Positions 27,511-36,879 of a stretch of DNA of 64,000 nucleotides are shown here, one piece after another. The notes below the pieces were generated by a model. It was not told the origin of the DNA. It ran no database searches and worked only from the letters and a program-made list of their open reading frames with translations. Made by a program: the position numbers and the translations under genes. The stretch is from assembly GCA_945865635.1 (NCBI GenBank), contig CAMBEP010000007.1, positions 82,996-146,995 of the forward strand. Reading direction: 5' to 3'. The number at the start of each line of letters is the position of its first letter. The first letter of the stretch is position 1. Source of the stretch: Candidatus Kuenenia stuttgartensis (lineage in GTDB: Bacteria; Planctomycetota; Planctomycetia; Isosphaerales; Isosphaeraceae).

Positions 27511-29004
27511 ATGCAAGACCGGATCGCTTACAAAGGTTACACGTTCGACGACCTCCTTCTCGAACCCGGCTACTCGGAAATTTTGCCAGGTCAGGCCGAT
27601 ACGCGCACGATGCTCACATTGCGCATTCGCCTGAATATCCCGATCCTGTCCGCACCAATGGACACCGTCACCGAAGCCAATCTGGCCATTGCGCTTGCCC
27701 AGGAGGGGGGCCTTGGGATTATCCACAAAAATCTGCCGATCGATGAGCAGACCCGTGAAGTGGTCAAAGTCAAACGCTCCGAAAACGGTATCATTGTCGA
27801 TCCCATCACGCTCCCGCCCGAAGCCTCTGTCGGAGAGGCCCGCGAGATCATGGTCGACCACAATATCTCAGGCGTCCCGATCGTTCAGGCCGACGGCACT
27901 CTCTGCGGAATCCTCACCCGCCGCGACCTGCGATTCCTCGAATCGCTCGACATCCGCGCCTCTGAGGTCATGACCAAAGGCCGCAATAATCTGATCGTCG
28001 CCCCGGAAGGCACCAGCCTTGAAGCCGCTGACCAGATTCTGAACCGAAACAAAGTCGAAAAACTCCTGCTCATCAACGATGCCTATCAGTTGAAGGGCCT
28101 GATCACCATCAAGGATATCGACAAAATCCATCGTTATCCGAACGCCTGCAAGGACAGCCGCGGCCGCCTGCGGGTCGGAGCCGCCGTCGGTGTTCACGAT
28201 TATGAGCGCGTCAGGCGACTGATCGAGGCCGATGTCGATGTGATCACCGTCGACTCCGCACATGGCCATTCACGAAATGTCCTGGAAACAGTCCAGAAAA
28301 TTAAAGCCGAATTCAACATTGAAGTCATCGCTGGCAATGTCGCAACCGCTGAGGGGGCCAAGGCGCTGGCCGATGCGGGCGCCGACGCCGTCAAGGTCGG
28401 CATCGGGCCGGGTTCCATCTGCACCACACGCGTTGTGAGCGGTGTGGGCGTGCCTCAGATGTCGGCCATCTTCAATTGTGCCAAAGCCTTGCAGGGCCGT
28501 GTCCCGATCATTGCCGACGGCGGTATCCGTTACTCAGGCGACATTTCCAAAGCCTTGGCCGCAGGTGCCAATTGTGTGATGATCGGTGGCCTTTTCGCCG
28601 GCCTTGCAGAAAGCCCCGGCGAGATGATCATCTATCGTGGCCGAAGCTTCAAAACCTATCGCGGCATGGGCAGCCTCGGCGCCATGGCCAAGGGCAGTCA
28701 CGAACGATATCGACAAGAAGGCAAGAATCCTACAAAATTCGTGCCTGAAGGTGTCGAAGGACGAGTTCCTTATAAAGGCACTCTTTCGGATTACGTCTTT
28801 CAACTCGTGGGCGGTATCAAGGCCGGCATGGGTTATTGCGGAACGGCTACCATCGATGAACTGCACAAAAAAGCACGGTTCATTCAGGTGACTGGTGCGG
28901 GCGTTCTCGAAAATCACCCGCATGATATTGTCATCACGCAGGAAGCTCCAAACTATACCAGCTTCTCCGCTGGCGATGGGGAATCCGTCCGTGGTGGAAT
29001 GTAA
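27511..29004 (+). CDS. guaB: Inosine-5'-monophosphate dehydrogenase
   Basis: IMPDH oxidises IMP to XMP with NAD+, the committed step of GMP synthesis. The 497 aa match the family. The start [19 protein letters not shown] is canonical, so the ATG at 27511 is chosen although only AGGA 13 nt upstream is seen and the frame stays open to 27253. SAPMDTVTE and the catalytic-loop [11 protein letters not shown] (active Cys) are present, as are two CBS domains (about residues 95-205; [21 protein letters not shown]) and the C-terminal GMGSLGAM flap. A secreted OB-like gene follows. Confidence 0.97.
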   Translation: MQDRIAYKGYTFDDLLLEPGYSEILPGQADTRTMLTLRIRLNIPILSAPMDTVTEANLAIALAQEGGLGIIHKNLPIDEQTREVVKVKRSENGIIVDPITLPPEASVGEAREIMVDHNISGVPIVQADGTLCGILTRRDLRFLESLDIRASEVMTKGRNNLIVAPEGTSLEAADQILNRNKVEKLLLINDAYQLKGLITIKDIDKIHRYPNACKDSRGRLRVGAAVGVHDYERVRRLIEADVDVITVDSAHGHSRNVLETVQKIKAEFNIEVIAGNVATAEGAKALADAGADAVKVGIGPGSICTTRVVSGVGVPQMSAIFNCAKALQGRVPIIADGGIRYSGDISKALAAGANCVMIGGLFAGLAESPGEMIIYRGRSFKTYRGMGSLGAMAKGSHERYRQEGKNPTKFVPEGVEGRVPYKGTLSDYVFQLVGGIKAGMGYCGTATIDELHKKARFIQVTGAGVLENHPHDIVITQEAPNYTSFSAGDGESVRGGM

Positions 29005-29040
29005 ACGAAGATTTTCCATTTCAGATACTATCAAAACAAG

Positions 29041-29472
29041 GTGGCAACCATGATCCGATTGAAAACCATTCTGAGCCTCTCCATTTTGGGCCTAGCTGCC
29101 CCCCTGACAATCTCTGCGCTGGATGCCCCCAAAGTGGCCATCGAAAAACCGGCCGATGTGATCCAGGCCTCAAAGGCCCGTGATCATATCGACATGACCA
29201 TCACCGTGGAACTCACTGTGAAGTCTTCCAAAAATGCCGACAAGCAAATGCGCTATTACCTTGATTCCGAAGTCGATTACAAAGCCGATCAAAACCTGGC
29301 ACTGGTCATCACCTACGACTCAGCCAAAGATTTTGAGAAGGCCGGCATCAAAGATATCATCGCCCACTTCAGCGATAAAACCATCCGGGCCACCGGCAAG
29401 GTCATTCGCGAATCAGACCAGACCCGGATCTATATCACCGAAGCCAAACAAATTCAAATGGTCAAGAAATAA
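29041..29472 (+). CDS. Secreted OB-fold-like protein
   Basis: A 143-aa protein with a signal peptide (MIRLKTILSLSILGLAAPLT). The mature part has five strand-like segments: IDMTITVELTVKSS, MRYYLDSEVDYK, LALVITYD, KTIRATGKVI, RIYITEAKQIQMV. This arrangement, ending in an R-x-x-G-K-V ... I-x-V-x-x-x-x-Q-I pair, resembles OB-fold proteins that occur widely in exported planctomycete proteins. Function unknown. It begins 36 bp after guaB and is followed by a terminator. Confidence 0.7.
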   Translation: MATMIRLKTILSLSILGLAAPLTISALDAPKVAIEKPADVIQASKARDHIDMTITVELTVKSSKNADKQMRYYLDSEVDYKADQNLALVITYDSAKDFEKAGIKDIIAHFSDKTIRATGKVIRESDQTRIYITEAKQIQMVKK

Positions 29473-29516
29473 GACGCCCGCTGATGCCCGTCTGAACTGA
29501 ATTTCAATCGATTGAG

Positions 29517-29553
29517 GCGATGCGATTTTTTACGATCGCAATCGCTATTTTTT
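29517..29553 (+). terminator. Rho-independent terminator
   Basis: The stem GCGATGCGAT (29517-29526) pairs with ATCGCAATCGC (29535-29545, one bulged A) and is followed by TATTTTTTT. It closes the guaB operon. Confidence 0.75.
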
Positions 29554-29572
29554 TATATGCCAACCATTCCAT

Positions 29573-31900
29573 TTATTCCGACACGGCACCCGATTTTGGC
29601 GACCATTCCGGAAGATGACCCACCGACTCAAGTGCCTTCTTGCTGACCGGTATACCCCACATCTGGAAATATGGGCCGAGGTTTCGGCGAGTCTCCTGAG
29701 AGAGGCCCGTCAGCCAGCCAGCCCACCTCTGAGCGTCGTTCCTGGGCCTTGATTCAAAAGGCTGAACCTGCGCTGCCGCAAAGTACCTGACAAATGGTTC
29801 CCATCCAAAGCTTTCCTGTATCTCCATAAAGAAGGCCAGTGCCAGAAAGGGGTCATTCTGGAATTTCTCGAAATTTGGCCCTGTCCTCTGATATTCCGCC
29901 AATGCCTTCCGCCGCTTATCGCCCACAAGCAAGCCTGGGTGACCTGCTGACGGCTTGCCCACCATTTTCTCATAAACATAAAGTGCAAACAGATTGTTTG
30001 TCACTTCACCAAGCCCGGATGGTGTCCATTCGCTGCGCTGCCGATTATGACCAATTTCATGAAGAATCCCCCAGGTGATTCCACCCGGTTCTGTTGTCAT
30101 CAGTTTTGTGTCATTACTGAATATCGGGACAACGTCCATAAATGTCATGATCGGATTTCCCGAATGCATATAACCTGCCGAAATCTGGCGGTCGGGCACC
30201 ACCCACTGGGTCGGCTTGTATTCCCGATTCAGAGGGCCAAGCTGATCCTGAGTTTCCATGATTTGATCCCACAGTCGCAACAACGGGCGTGGATCTTTGA
30301 TACCCCTCACACTTTCAGAAGGCAGATCAAGCCCAACGTGCCGGGATTGCAACTGGGCCCAGGGCGCAGGTGCATGACGAAGTTTCTCCCATTCCGATAG
30401 ATCCGTTTTATTCATTACAAAATGAGGCGCAGCCACTGCACCCGTGATTTGCAACTCCAGCCGATCCGCCAATGGCGTCTCGATTTCAATCATGATCAGC
30501 CCGCCAAATGCGCTTGCAAATTGATTTTGATCCGCCTGAACACCTTGCTTCAAGCGCCAGGCCCGGCTGATCTCAGGATGGCGCTCCCATTGGTCCAAAT
30601 GCCACAATTGATCACTGTGATTCCCTATCCGGACACGAATCTCTGTGGGAATTTCCAAGCCTTCCGGTTTGATTTTTATGCCCACCACCGATCCGGCCGG
30701 TGCGTATAGGCCTGTACCAAGCTTGCCCCTGGAATCACGTTCAAATACAATCGTTTTTTGAATTCTGGGTGCATCGGCAGGCACACTGCCAGGAAAATCG
30801 GCGGCGCTCGGGTTGGCCTTGACCGCTGCGGCAGGCAGGATTGCATCCATCTCGTAATCCATCTGGATTGCAATTCTATCGAGAATATCCACACGCTTTA
30901 CGGGATGCTCTTTTGAGATTATCCGTCGCGTGTGCCTGGCAAGGTGGTCTATCAATCGCGGCCGAAAGGTCGTATCCGAATTCGGTACAGCTCTTAATGC
31001 AATCAGTAGGGAAGCCCCGATTTGTTCCAGTTCTGCCTGCTTCAGAACCTGTTTCCGGTCGCTGGCCGATTTCAATGTCTCAAATGCAACCCCTGCATTC
31101 AATAAAGCGAGTTGGTCGGGATCGGAAGCCGCCATAAACTTGCCATCCGTCGGCTCGGCTGTTGCATTGGTGACGGCTAAGCCCGCCTCGGCCAGAACCG
31201 GCGTGAGCGGAAAGTCTTGCATCAGCGACTTCCCCCCTGAGATCTGCTCCCAACCCCAACCTGTAATCCCAAACAACACCCCCCTGCCACTGGCCAAGTG
31301 CTTGCGCACAGACTCCGATTGCTGTTTCGTGCGAATATCGCCGGCTGTCAGAATCAGCAATTCTTGATTGCCAAGAGTTTCGGACCAGTCACCAATCAGA
31401 TTGCTAACTTCCCAGCCTGCTTTCGTAAAGAAAGGGGCCAGGTTAGGGTGGTTGACCAATGCCAGTCGCAGTTTTTCGGTCGGTTTTGGTGATGGTTCTG
31501 CAATCGACACATGAGCCGCCCAGCGTGCCAGCCGAAGGACAAGCTTGCCTGTGTCGGCCTCTGCAAAAGCATTGGTGTCGAGATAGCCATCATGCCCGAA
31601 GGCGACCATTCGCCCCTTCTTCTCTCCGCCGAATTCGCCCGCGGCAATCACCGAAACCAGTGAATTGCCATTCCTGCCAGCCACAACGACAAAAGACCGA
31701 TCATTAAATGACGAAATCTGACCTGGTAAACCCGGTGAAGCAAATCGTGTTAGATTTGCAGTCAACGCCGCCTGATCGGTTTTGAACGAGGTTTTCTGGC
31801 CCTTTGCTTTGGGCAACTGCCAGACCATTGGCACCACAAGAATGGCGATGAAAATGGCACCTTGACGGGCACGAATGAAATTCTTGGGTAAAGAGCGCAT
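29573..31900 (-). CDS. Secreted M60-like zinc metallopeptidase
   Basis: A 775-aa protein with an N-terminal signal/anchor (GAIFIAILVVPMVWQLP). The peptidase domain near the C-terminus holds HEIGHNRQ (about residues 614-621) and the downstream Glu in GLGEVTNNLFALYVYE, the M60/enhancin-type zinc site H-E-x-x-H-x(n)-E. Upstream, the region with GTGLYAPAGSVVGIKI and VRIGNHSDQLWHL fits the beta-sandwich that precedes M60 domains. M60-like enzymes cleave mucin-type glycoproteins; here the natural target is unknown. An alternative ATG is at 31930. Confidence 0.85.
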   Translation of the reverse strand: MRSLPKNFIRARQGAIFIAILVVPMVWQLPKAKGQKTSFKTDQAALTANLTRFASPGLPGQISSFNDRSFVVVAGRNGNSLVSVIAAGEFGGEKKGRMVAFGHDGYLDTNAFAEADTGKLVLRLARWAAHVSIAEPSPKPTEKLRLALVNHPNLAPFFTKAGWEVSNLIGDWSETLGNQELLILTAGDIRTKQQSESVRKHLASGRGVLFGITGWGWEQISGGKSLMQDFPLTPVLAEAGLAVTNATAEPTDGKFMAASDPDQLALLNAGVAFETLKSASDRKQVLKQAELEQIGASLLIALRAVPNSDTTFRPRLIDHLARHTRRIISKEHPVKRVDILDRIAIQMDYEMDAILPAAAVKANPSAADFPGSVPADAPRIQKTIVFERDSRGKLGTGLYAPAGSVVGIKIKPEGLEIPTEIRVRIGNHSDQLWHLDQWERHPEISRAWRLKQGVQADQNQFASAFGGLIMIEIETPLADRLELQITGAVAAPHFVMNKTDLSEWEKLRHAPAPWAQLQSRHVGLDLPSESVRGIKDPRPLLRLWDQIMETQDQLGPLNREYKPTQWVVPDRQISAGYMHSGNPIMTFMDVVPIFSNDTKLMTTEPGGITWGILHEIGHNRQRSEWTPSGLGEVTNNLFALYVYEKMVGKPSAGHPGLLVGDKRRKALAEYQRTGPNFEKFQNDPFLALAFFMEIQESFGWEPFVRYFAAAQVQPFESRPRNDAQRWAGWLTGLSQETRRNLGPYFQMWGIPVSKKALESVGHLPEWSPKSGAVSE

Positions 31901-32653
31901 GTCTGATCTCTGAAAATCGTTGTGGGTCATGAAGATCTGGAAGATTATCAGATCTTAAAGCAGATTCATATGGTTTTGCAACCTGAGCAAATTCCTGAGA
32001 TCAAAAAAAAGGGGGAGGGGGAAGATCATCACTTTCCGATAGCGGACTGTCGTGGTCCACGAAAGCGGATTTGAGAGTTTTACGAACTCAAGGAAAAAAG
32101 CGATGCCATCCATGGCGTCTCCTTACATAACCAGCAACGGACATTGGACATCAAACGACCAGAGAAATATCAAACAAAAGGCTCCTCATCGGTCTCAGGA
32201 TTTTTTGGATTATTGTGAATCAACGGAGGCATTTTTGGGGGTCCAGGGCACGATAATAGATCCATATGTGCTGGTCTGTCAGGTTCTGTTCTTTCCGGCC
32301 CTGGCCAACTTTTCTGGAAGCTTCGAAACAGGTCTGAAAAATGCTCAAATCCACACCCAAAAACCGCTTCCTTTGGATCGACACAACTTCTTTGATTACA
32401 TAGGGTATTGTCAAGAATACAAAACGAAATTCCAAGGTGATCCGGCGGGCATCCGAACCGAAACAGGCATTGGAAATTTGATCGCATCGGGTTTCAACCT
32501 GATTTCAAAGTACCAGAATGAAACGCCGTGTGCCGTGAGAAGCGGGTGATTTGCCATTGGCGAAAACGGTTAGAAATGTTATACAGGGGAATCATGCTGA
32601 TGGTCTCACAGAGAGATCGAATAGACTCACCAAAATATTCAAGGCGATCACGG
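31901..32653. other. Long spacer upstream of the flagellar export genes
   Basis: About 750 bp holding the divergent promoters of the M60 gene and the fli operon. A purine run (AAAAAAAAGGGGGAGGGGG) lies near 32004. Open frames of 165 aa (plus) and 105 aa (minus) overlap each other and show no fold or export signal, so neither is called. Confidence 0.45.
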
Positions 32654-33166
32654 ATGATCGGCTCAAATCGAATTTCTGACGTCCGAAGGCTTCTATTGGC
32701 CTTGATTTGCGCACTTTTTGTGTCGTCTGCGTCAGCGCAGCAGGAAGCGGCCGGAACACTCCGGCGAGCTTCGACACCCGCCGTGATGAAGCCTGCTTCG
32801 GAACTGGTCGGTCAATCGCTTGGCCTTTCGGCTTCAATTCTTGCTTTGGGTGCCGTTCTGCTGGTCGCCAGCCGGCTTTATCAAGGCCGTCTGAGAAATT
32901 CCCGATGGCCAGGTCAGGCCTCGCCGGCTTCGACAGATCGACCGCAGGTCACGGGCCGAGTTCGGCTCACACCCCGCCAGTCGGTGCATGTCCTGCGCAT
33001 TGGGAATCGTGTACTGGTGCTCGGCACAGGTTCTCAGGGCTCGCCAGAACTGCTGACCGAATGGCAGACCGATTCTGATCTGCATCCTTCGACCATTCCG
33101 GAACTTGACGACCCAGGCCAAATTCAGGCACTCTCGATCGCTCCTCAATCGGAGGCCGCCGCATGA
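32654..33166 (+). CDS. fliO: Flagellar biosynthesis protein FliO-like
   Basis: A 170-aa protein with a signal-like first segment, a single membrane helix (about residues 60-80, LGLSASILALGAVLLVAS) and a small beta domain (RLTPRQSVHVLRIGNRVLVL) typical of FliO, which assists assembly of FliP rings. AAGG lies 9 nt before the ATG at 32654; the frame is open further upstream with other starts at 32594 and 32600. It overlaps fliP by 4 bp. Confidence 0.8.
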   Translation: MIGSNRISDVRRLLLALICALFVSSASAQQEAAGTLRRASTPAVMKPASELVGQSLGLSASILALGAVLLVASRLYQGRLRNSRWPGQASPASTDRPQVTGRVRLTPRQSVHVLRIGNRVLVLGTGSQGSPELLTEWQTDSDLHPSTIPELDDPGQIQALSIAPQSEAAA

Positions 33167-34140
33167 TTCGCATCCCAGTCAGTCTGCTCGTTTTCTCTGG
33201 GCTCCTCTTGGCCCAATTGGCCCAGGCCCAGGATCTGCCCGATTATGCCGTAACACCTGTTGCAACATCGCCTTCAGGCTTGACTCGCTCAATTCTGGCT
33301 GAAAAGAGCGGCGCCCCAGGGCAATCGCCACTTGGGGTAAAGCTGCCTCAACTGCCACCTGTGGATCGGATTACGGCAAAGAAAAAAGTCGATGATTCTG
33401 CGGTCCCAAGCCCTTCGCTATTGGACGACACAGGCCGGCTTACGGCCCAGTTACCAAGCTGGCTCTTGATGGCGGGCGTGACATTCCTGCCCGCAGCCCT
33501 TCTTATGACCACGTCTTACGTGCGGATTCAGATCACCCTGAGCCTCCTGCGTCAAGCGCTCGGAAGCCCTTCCATACCTGGCAACCAGGTGATCATGGCC
33601 TTGTCTCTGCTGCTGACTGTTTTGATCATGAGGCCTGTTGGAGAAATGGTTTACGCCAAGTCTGTGAAGCCTTGCCTGGACGGCCGGATCAGCCAGACGG
33701 AGGCCATCAGAACGGGTGTTGAGCCGGTTCGAAAGTTTATGATCACCCAGATCCTGAACACGGGTCACGGTGCTTATCTGGAAGAACTGGCAGGATATGC
33801 GCGTGATCAGGAAGATCGAAGCAAGGCCAGCGGGAATTCTCAGCCACAGTCGGCTGTCGCCGATGATCGTTCTGCCATTGCTCTTGAAGACTTGCCTCTG
33901 CATGTGGTGGCACCGGCGTTTTTACTGTCGGAACTGACCACCGCCCTGCTGATCGGTTTCGCGGTTTACCTGCCATTCCTGATTGTTGATCTGGTTGTCG
34001 CAACCATATTGGCAGCCATGGGGTTATGGATGATGCCGCCGAGTCTGGTCTCGACACCGGCCAAGCTGATTTTATTCGTCCTGGCCGATGGATGGATGCT
34101 CACGGCAGGTGCCTTGATCAATGGTTTTGCAGCCGCTTAA
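33163..34140 (+). CDS. fliP: Flagellar type III export protein FliP
   Basis: A 325-aa inner-membrane subunit of the export gate. It has a signal peptide, a long non-conserved N-terminal stretch, then the FliP core: TSYVRIQITLSLLRQALG, NQVIMALSLLLTVLIMRPVG, KSVKPCLDGRISQTEA, and HVVAPAFLLSELTTALLIGF with FLIVDLVVATILAAMGLWMM and the end KLILFVLADGWMLTAGAL. The order and spacing match FliP. An ATGA overlap joins it to fliO. Confidence 0.96.
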   Translation: MIRIPVSLLVFSGLLLAQLAQAQDLPDYAVTPVATSPSGLTRSILAEKSGAPGQSPLGVKLPQLPPVDRITAKKKVDDSAVPSPSLLDDTGRLTAQLPSWLLMAGVTFLPAALLMTTSYVRIQITLSLLRQALGSPSIPGNQVIMALSLLLTVLIMRPVGEMVYAKSVKPCLDGRISQTEAIRTGVEPVRKFMITQILNTGHGAYLEELAGYARDQEDRSKASGNSQPQSAVADDRSAIALEDLPLHVVAPAFLLSELTTALLIGFAVYLPFLIVDLVVATILAAMGLWMMPPSLVSTPAKLILFVLADGWMLTAGALINGFAAA

Positions 34141-34181
34141 ATAAGCATGAACCAAAGTCTAATTAAGAAAGGTCGATTTGC

Positions 34182-34451
34182 ATGATGGATTCCCAATGGG
34201 TGCTCGACTGGTCTCACGAAGCGCTTCGGCTGGCCTTGATCCTGAGCTTGCCTGTGCTGGCCACAGCGCTGGTTTCCGGCATTCTGCTGGGCATTCTGCA
34301 AACAGTCATGCAGCTTAATGATGGGGCATTTGCCCAAGTGCCCCGGATGGTGGTTGTGGGTCTTTCGGTGATGATGCTTTTGCCATGGATGATTGCGCAG
34401 TGGGTGAGCTTCACCACTTCTTTGATCAGCTCTGTATCCCGAGGTGGTTGA
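34182..34451 (+). CDS. fliQ: Flagellar type III export protein FliQ
   Basis: An 89-aa protein with two membrane helices (about 16-40, LALILSLPVLATALVSGILL, and 53-75, MVVVGLSVMMLLPWMIAQW). LLGILQTVMQLNDGAFAQVPR between them is the FliQ loop. It lies 41 bp after fliP and 65 bp before fliR. Confidence 0.93.
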   Translation: MMDSQWVLDWSHEALRLALILSLPVLATALVSGILLGILQTVMQLNDGAFAQVPRMVVVGLSVMMLLPWMIAQWVSFTTSLISSVSRGG

Positions 34452-34516
34452 GCACATTGTGTTGAATTTGGCCAAACTGATATTCCAAATGCCTGGCGAA
34501 ATGTGAGTGGCTTTCT

Positions 34517-35407
34517 GTGGATGTTGGAAATCCCGAAATCAGTTCCTGGTTGTGGTCAATTTCAACGGCTCTGGCCGGCTGGGATATTCATGCCACAACC
34601 ATTGCCTTACTGACACTTCGATGGATTGGTCTGACGAGTTTTGCACCTGGTGTGGGCACGGCTACGGTGGGGTACAACTTTCGCATCTCGCTTGCAGTAT
34701 TGCTGGCTGGGATCATGGCTGTGGGCGAACCTCCGGTTCGGTCCATCAACGTATCAATTGGGTTGGATTGGATTGTGGCTCTGGCCTCTGAATTTCTGGT
34801 CGGTGTTGGCCTTGGTCTGACGGTTTCGCTCTGGATATCGGCGGCTCGGGCTGCGGGCGAATGGGTTGCTTTGCTATCCGGCCTGAATATCCAGACGACC
34901 TATCAGCCTGACTGGGACGGCGATGCAGGCGATTTGCCATCGGCCATTGGTCGGCTTTTCTCGCTGGCCGGGCTAGTCGTTTTTTTTGTTTCCCGAGGGC
35001 CATTAAGGCTTTTGGACCTGGTCTCGGCGAGCCTTGCGGCTTACCCGCTGGGCCGGGGTCTGGCTTGGCCGGGCCAGGCTCAGGCAGAGTCTGTTTTCAG
35101 CTTGGTTGGCGAGGCGCTGGCACTTTCCATATTGGCAGCATGGCCCATTTTGCTTGCTCTTGTCACAGCTCAGGTGGCTGTGGCATTGGCTTCAAGAACG
35201 CAATCGGTGGCTCTTTCGTGGAGCCTGTTGGCCCCGACCCGGCTTGCGATTGGGCTGGTGATTCTGGCGGCTGGTCTGGCAGGCGTTTCGGCTGGTCTGA
35301 CCCGTACGCTGGACCCCTGGCTGACAAGATCCGTAGAGGTCATGCAACGGCTTAACTCTGCTGAGGTTGGGCGCGATGTTAAGGAATTGGAGCAGGCCAC
35401 GCCATGA
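34517..35407 (+). CDS. fliR: Flagellar type III export protein FliR
   Basis: A 296-aa polytopic protein starting at GTG. It has about six hydrophobic helices and a cytoplasmic region (LSGLNIQTTYQPD) characteristic of FliR, which caps the FliP5Q4R1 gate. The start GVGTATVGYNFRISLAVLLA is close to the FliR P-x-x-(S/G) membrane motif. It overlaps flhB by 4 bp. ATG-start alternatives in frame were not found close by. Confidence 0.9.
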   Translation: MDVGNPEISSWLWSISTALAGWDIHATTIALLTLRWIGLTSFAPGVGTATVGYNFRISLAVLLAGIMAVGEPPVRSINVSIGLDWIVALASEFLVGVGLGLTVSLWISAARAAGEWVALLSGLNIQTTYQPDWDGDAGDLPSAIGRLFSLAGLVVFFVSRGPLRLLDLVSASLAAYPLGRGLAWPGQAQAESVFSLVGEALALSILAAWPILLALVTAQVAVALASRTQSVALSWSLLAPTRLAIGLVILAAGLAGVSAGLTRTLDPWLTRSVEVMQRLNSAEVGRDVKELEQATP

Positions 35408-36504
35408 GCGATCAGGACGACTCCACGGCCGAACCGTCAGCACATCGCCAGAAGCTGGCCCGCGAGATGGGTCACGTACCGCTGGCCCCTGCTCTGGTAC
35501 GTGCCCTCGTGCTGTGTGCTTCGCTGATGCTGGTTTTTGCACGCGGCCCGGCCATGGCCAGAGGTCTGGTGGAAATCATTCGAAACACTTGGTCGGAATT
35601 GCCTCTCCTGGCCCAGAGGGGAATCTCAGTCCAAGCCTTGCAGCTTCTCATCCTCAGCCGTTTTCGCCTGTTGGCCGAGCCTCTGATGGTAGTTTTTCTC
35701 GGCACGGCAGGTGCGGCACTGGTGATTCATCAGTTGGCGACGGGTGGGTCGTGGTCGCCTGGTTTGGGCTTACCAAAGCTTGATCGGCTGTGGGCATTTT
35801 GGTCGAAGTTTGATGAAGAATCGGGGTCATCCAAACCGCCCTTGTCACATCGAATATTTCTTGGGGTGCTGCGTCCGTTGGCGGCAATGATGGGGTGTGG
35901 TGTGGTTTTGGCGGTTTTGCATTGGCGATGGGCTGATGAGTCGTTGGTGGCAGGGATCTGGTCACGATCGGTGATTCTGGATCATCTTCAGAAGGGGAGT
36001 CGCGAGCTGGGTCTTGGGCTATTTATCCTGACGATTCCGCTGGTGGTGTTGGGAGTGGTTGAGATGTTTCTTGGGCGGATATTCTGGCTGGACAGGCTGA
36101 GGCCGTCGGCGGATCAGGCGCGTCAGGAAGTTAGGGAGCTGGAAGGCGATCCGGACTTGAAGCGGCGTCGAAACCGCATGGTACGAACAATCCGCGACAC
36201 GGGGACTTTGGAGCGGCTCATGGCCGAAACGGCCGTAGTGATTGTCGGGTCGGGGATGACGGGTTTGAGTGTTCAGTTGGTACGATTGAAGACGGGTCGG
36301 CTGGCGATTGGTCAAGCGGTAAGGGGGGCGATTTCTGCGAAATATGCGGAGACCGCTGCAGCGCAGGGCAGGCCATGGCTGCGCGATGCAAAACTGGCTC
36401 GCCGACTGTCATCGATGGCAGATCCGAAAGGGTTGTTGTTGATTGAGTTGCCGACAGTGATTGGAGCCGATATTCAACGGCGAATTCGTCGTAAAACGGC
36501 TTGA
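35404..36504 (+). CDS. flhB: Flagellar export switch protein FlhB, lacking NPTH site
   Basis: A 366-aa protein. It has the FlhB N-terminus (RQKLAREMGHVPLAP), four hydrophobic segments and the cytoplasmic linker QARQEVRELEGDPDLKRRR that precedes the self-cleavage site. The NPTH tetrapeptide itself is replaced by GSGM (residues 282-285 in VVIVGSGMTGLSVQL). The rest of the cytoplasmic domain aligns with FlhB (AIGQAVRGAISAKYAETA, GRPWLRDAKLARRL). FlhB autocleavage between N and P normally switches export from hook to filament substrates, so this protein should not switch that way. It is last in the operon and overlaps fliR by ATGA. Confidence 0.9.
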   Translation: MSDQDDSTAEPSAHRQKLAREMGHVPLAPALVRALVLCASLMLVFARGPAMARGLVEIIRNTWSELPLLAQRGISVQALQLLILSRFRLLAEPLMVVFLGTAGAALVIHQLATGGSWSPGLGLPKLDRLWAFWSKFDEESGSSKPPLSHRIFLGVLRPLAAMMGCGVVLAVLHWRWADESLVAGIWSRSVILDHLQKGSRELGLGLFILTIPLVVLGVVEMFLGRIFWLDRLRPSADQARQEVRELEGDPDLKRRRNRMVRTIRDTGTLERLMAETAVVIVGSGMTGLSVQLVRLKTGRLAIGQAVRGAISAKYAETAAAQGRPWLRDAKLARRLSSMADPKGLLLIELPTVIGADIQRRIRRKTA

Positions 36505-36879
36505 TTTAAAGAATGGCTTGGAATTTTCGTGATTTGGAGGTCTTAAGTCCTGAAATGGCAGAGATGTGAAACTTTTGTGAATTTTCTGGATTAACCTAAG
36601 TTTGACTTGTCAAGGGCCCTGATTATGAGTTATCTTAAACATAAGCGATAGTTGTGGTCAAAAATTGGCGGGCAAGATGGTGAGCGAGTCGGGTTTGGCG
36701 AGTTGCCGGGCAGGAGGCTGTCGGCCGCCAATCTTGAGGTCTGGATATGTTGGCATGCAACCATCGGTCAGATTCTTTTCCGGGTTGTGACCGGTCAAGC
36801 CAAGTCTGATTGCACCCAGTTGTCGATTTTTTCGCGTATTAGATGCATCGATCTTTAGATCAGTGAGTGTCATCCCGCA
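36505..36879. other. Spacer between flhB and phoU
   Basis: 375 bp without a convincing gene. A TTGACT at 36602 lacks a good -10 at proper spacing, so no promoter is claimed. No Pho box match was recognised by eye. Confidence 0.45.

Noticed and set aside
32052..32549. 165-codon plus-strand ORF and an overlapping 105-codon minus-strand ORF upstream of fliO
   Set aside because: Each overlaps the other, neither shows a signal, membrane helix or familiar motif, and the composition looks non-coding.
36602..36636. Promoter for phoU at TTGACT
   Set aside because: No acceptable -10 at 16-18 bp spacing; the best hexamers match at four of six positions.
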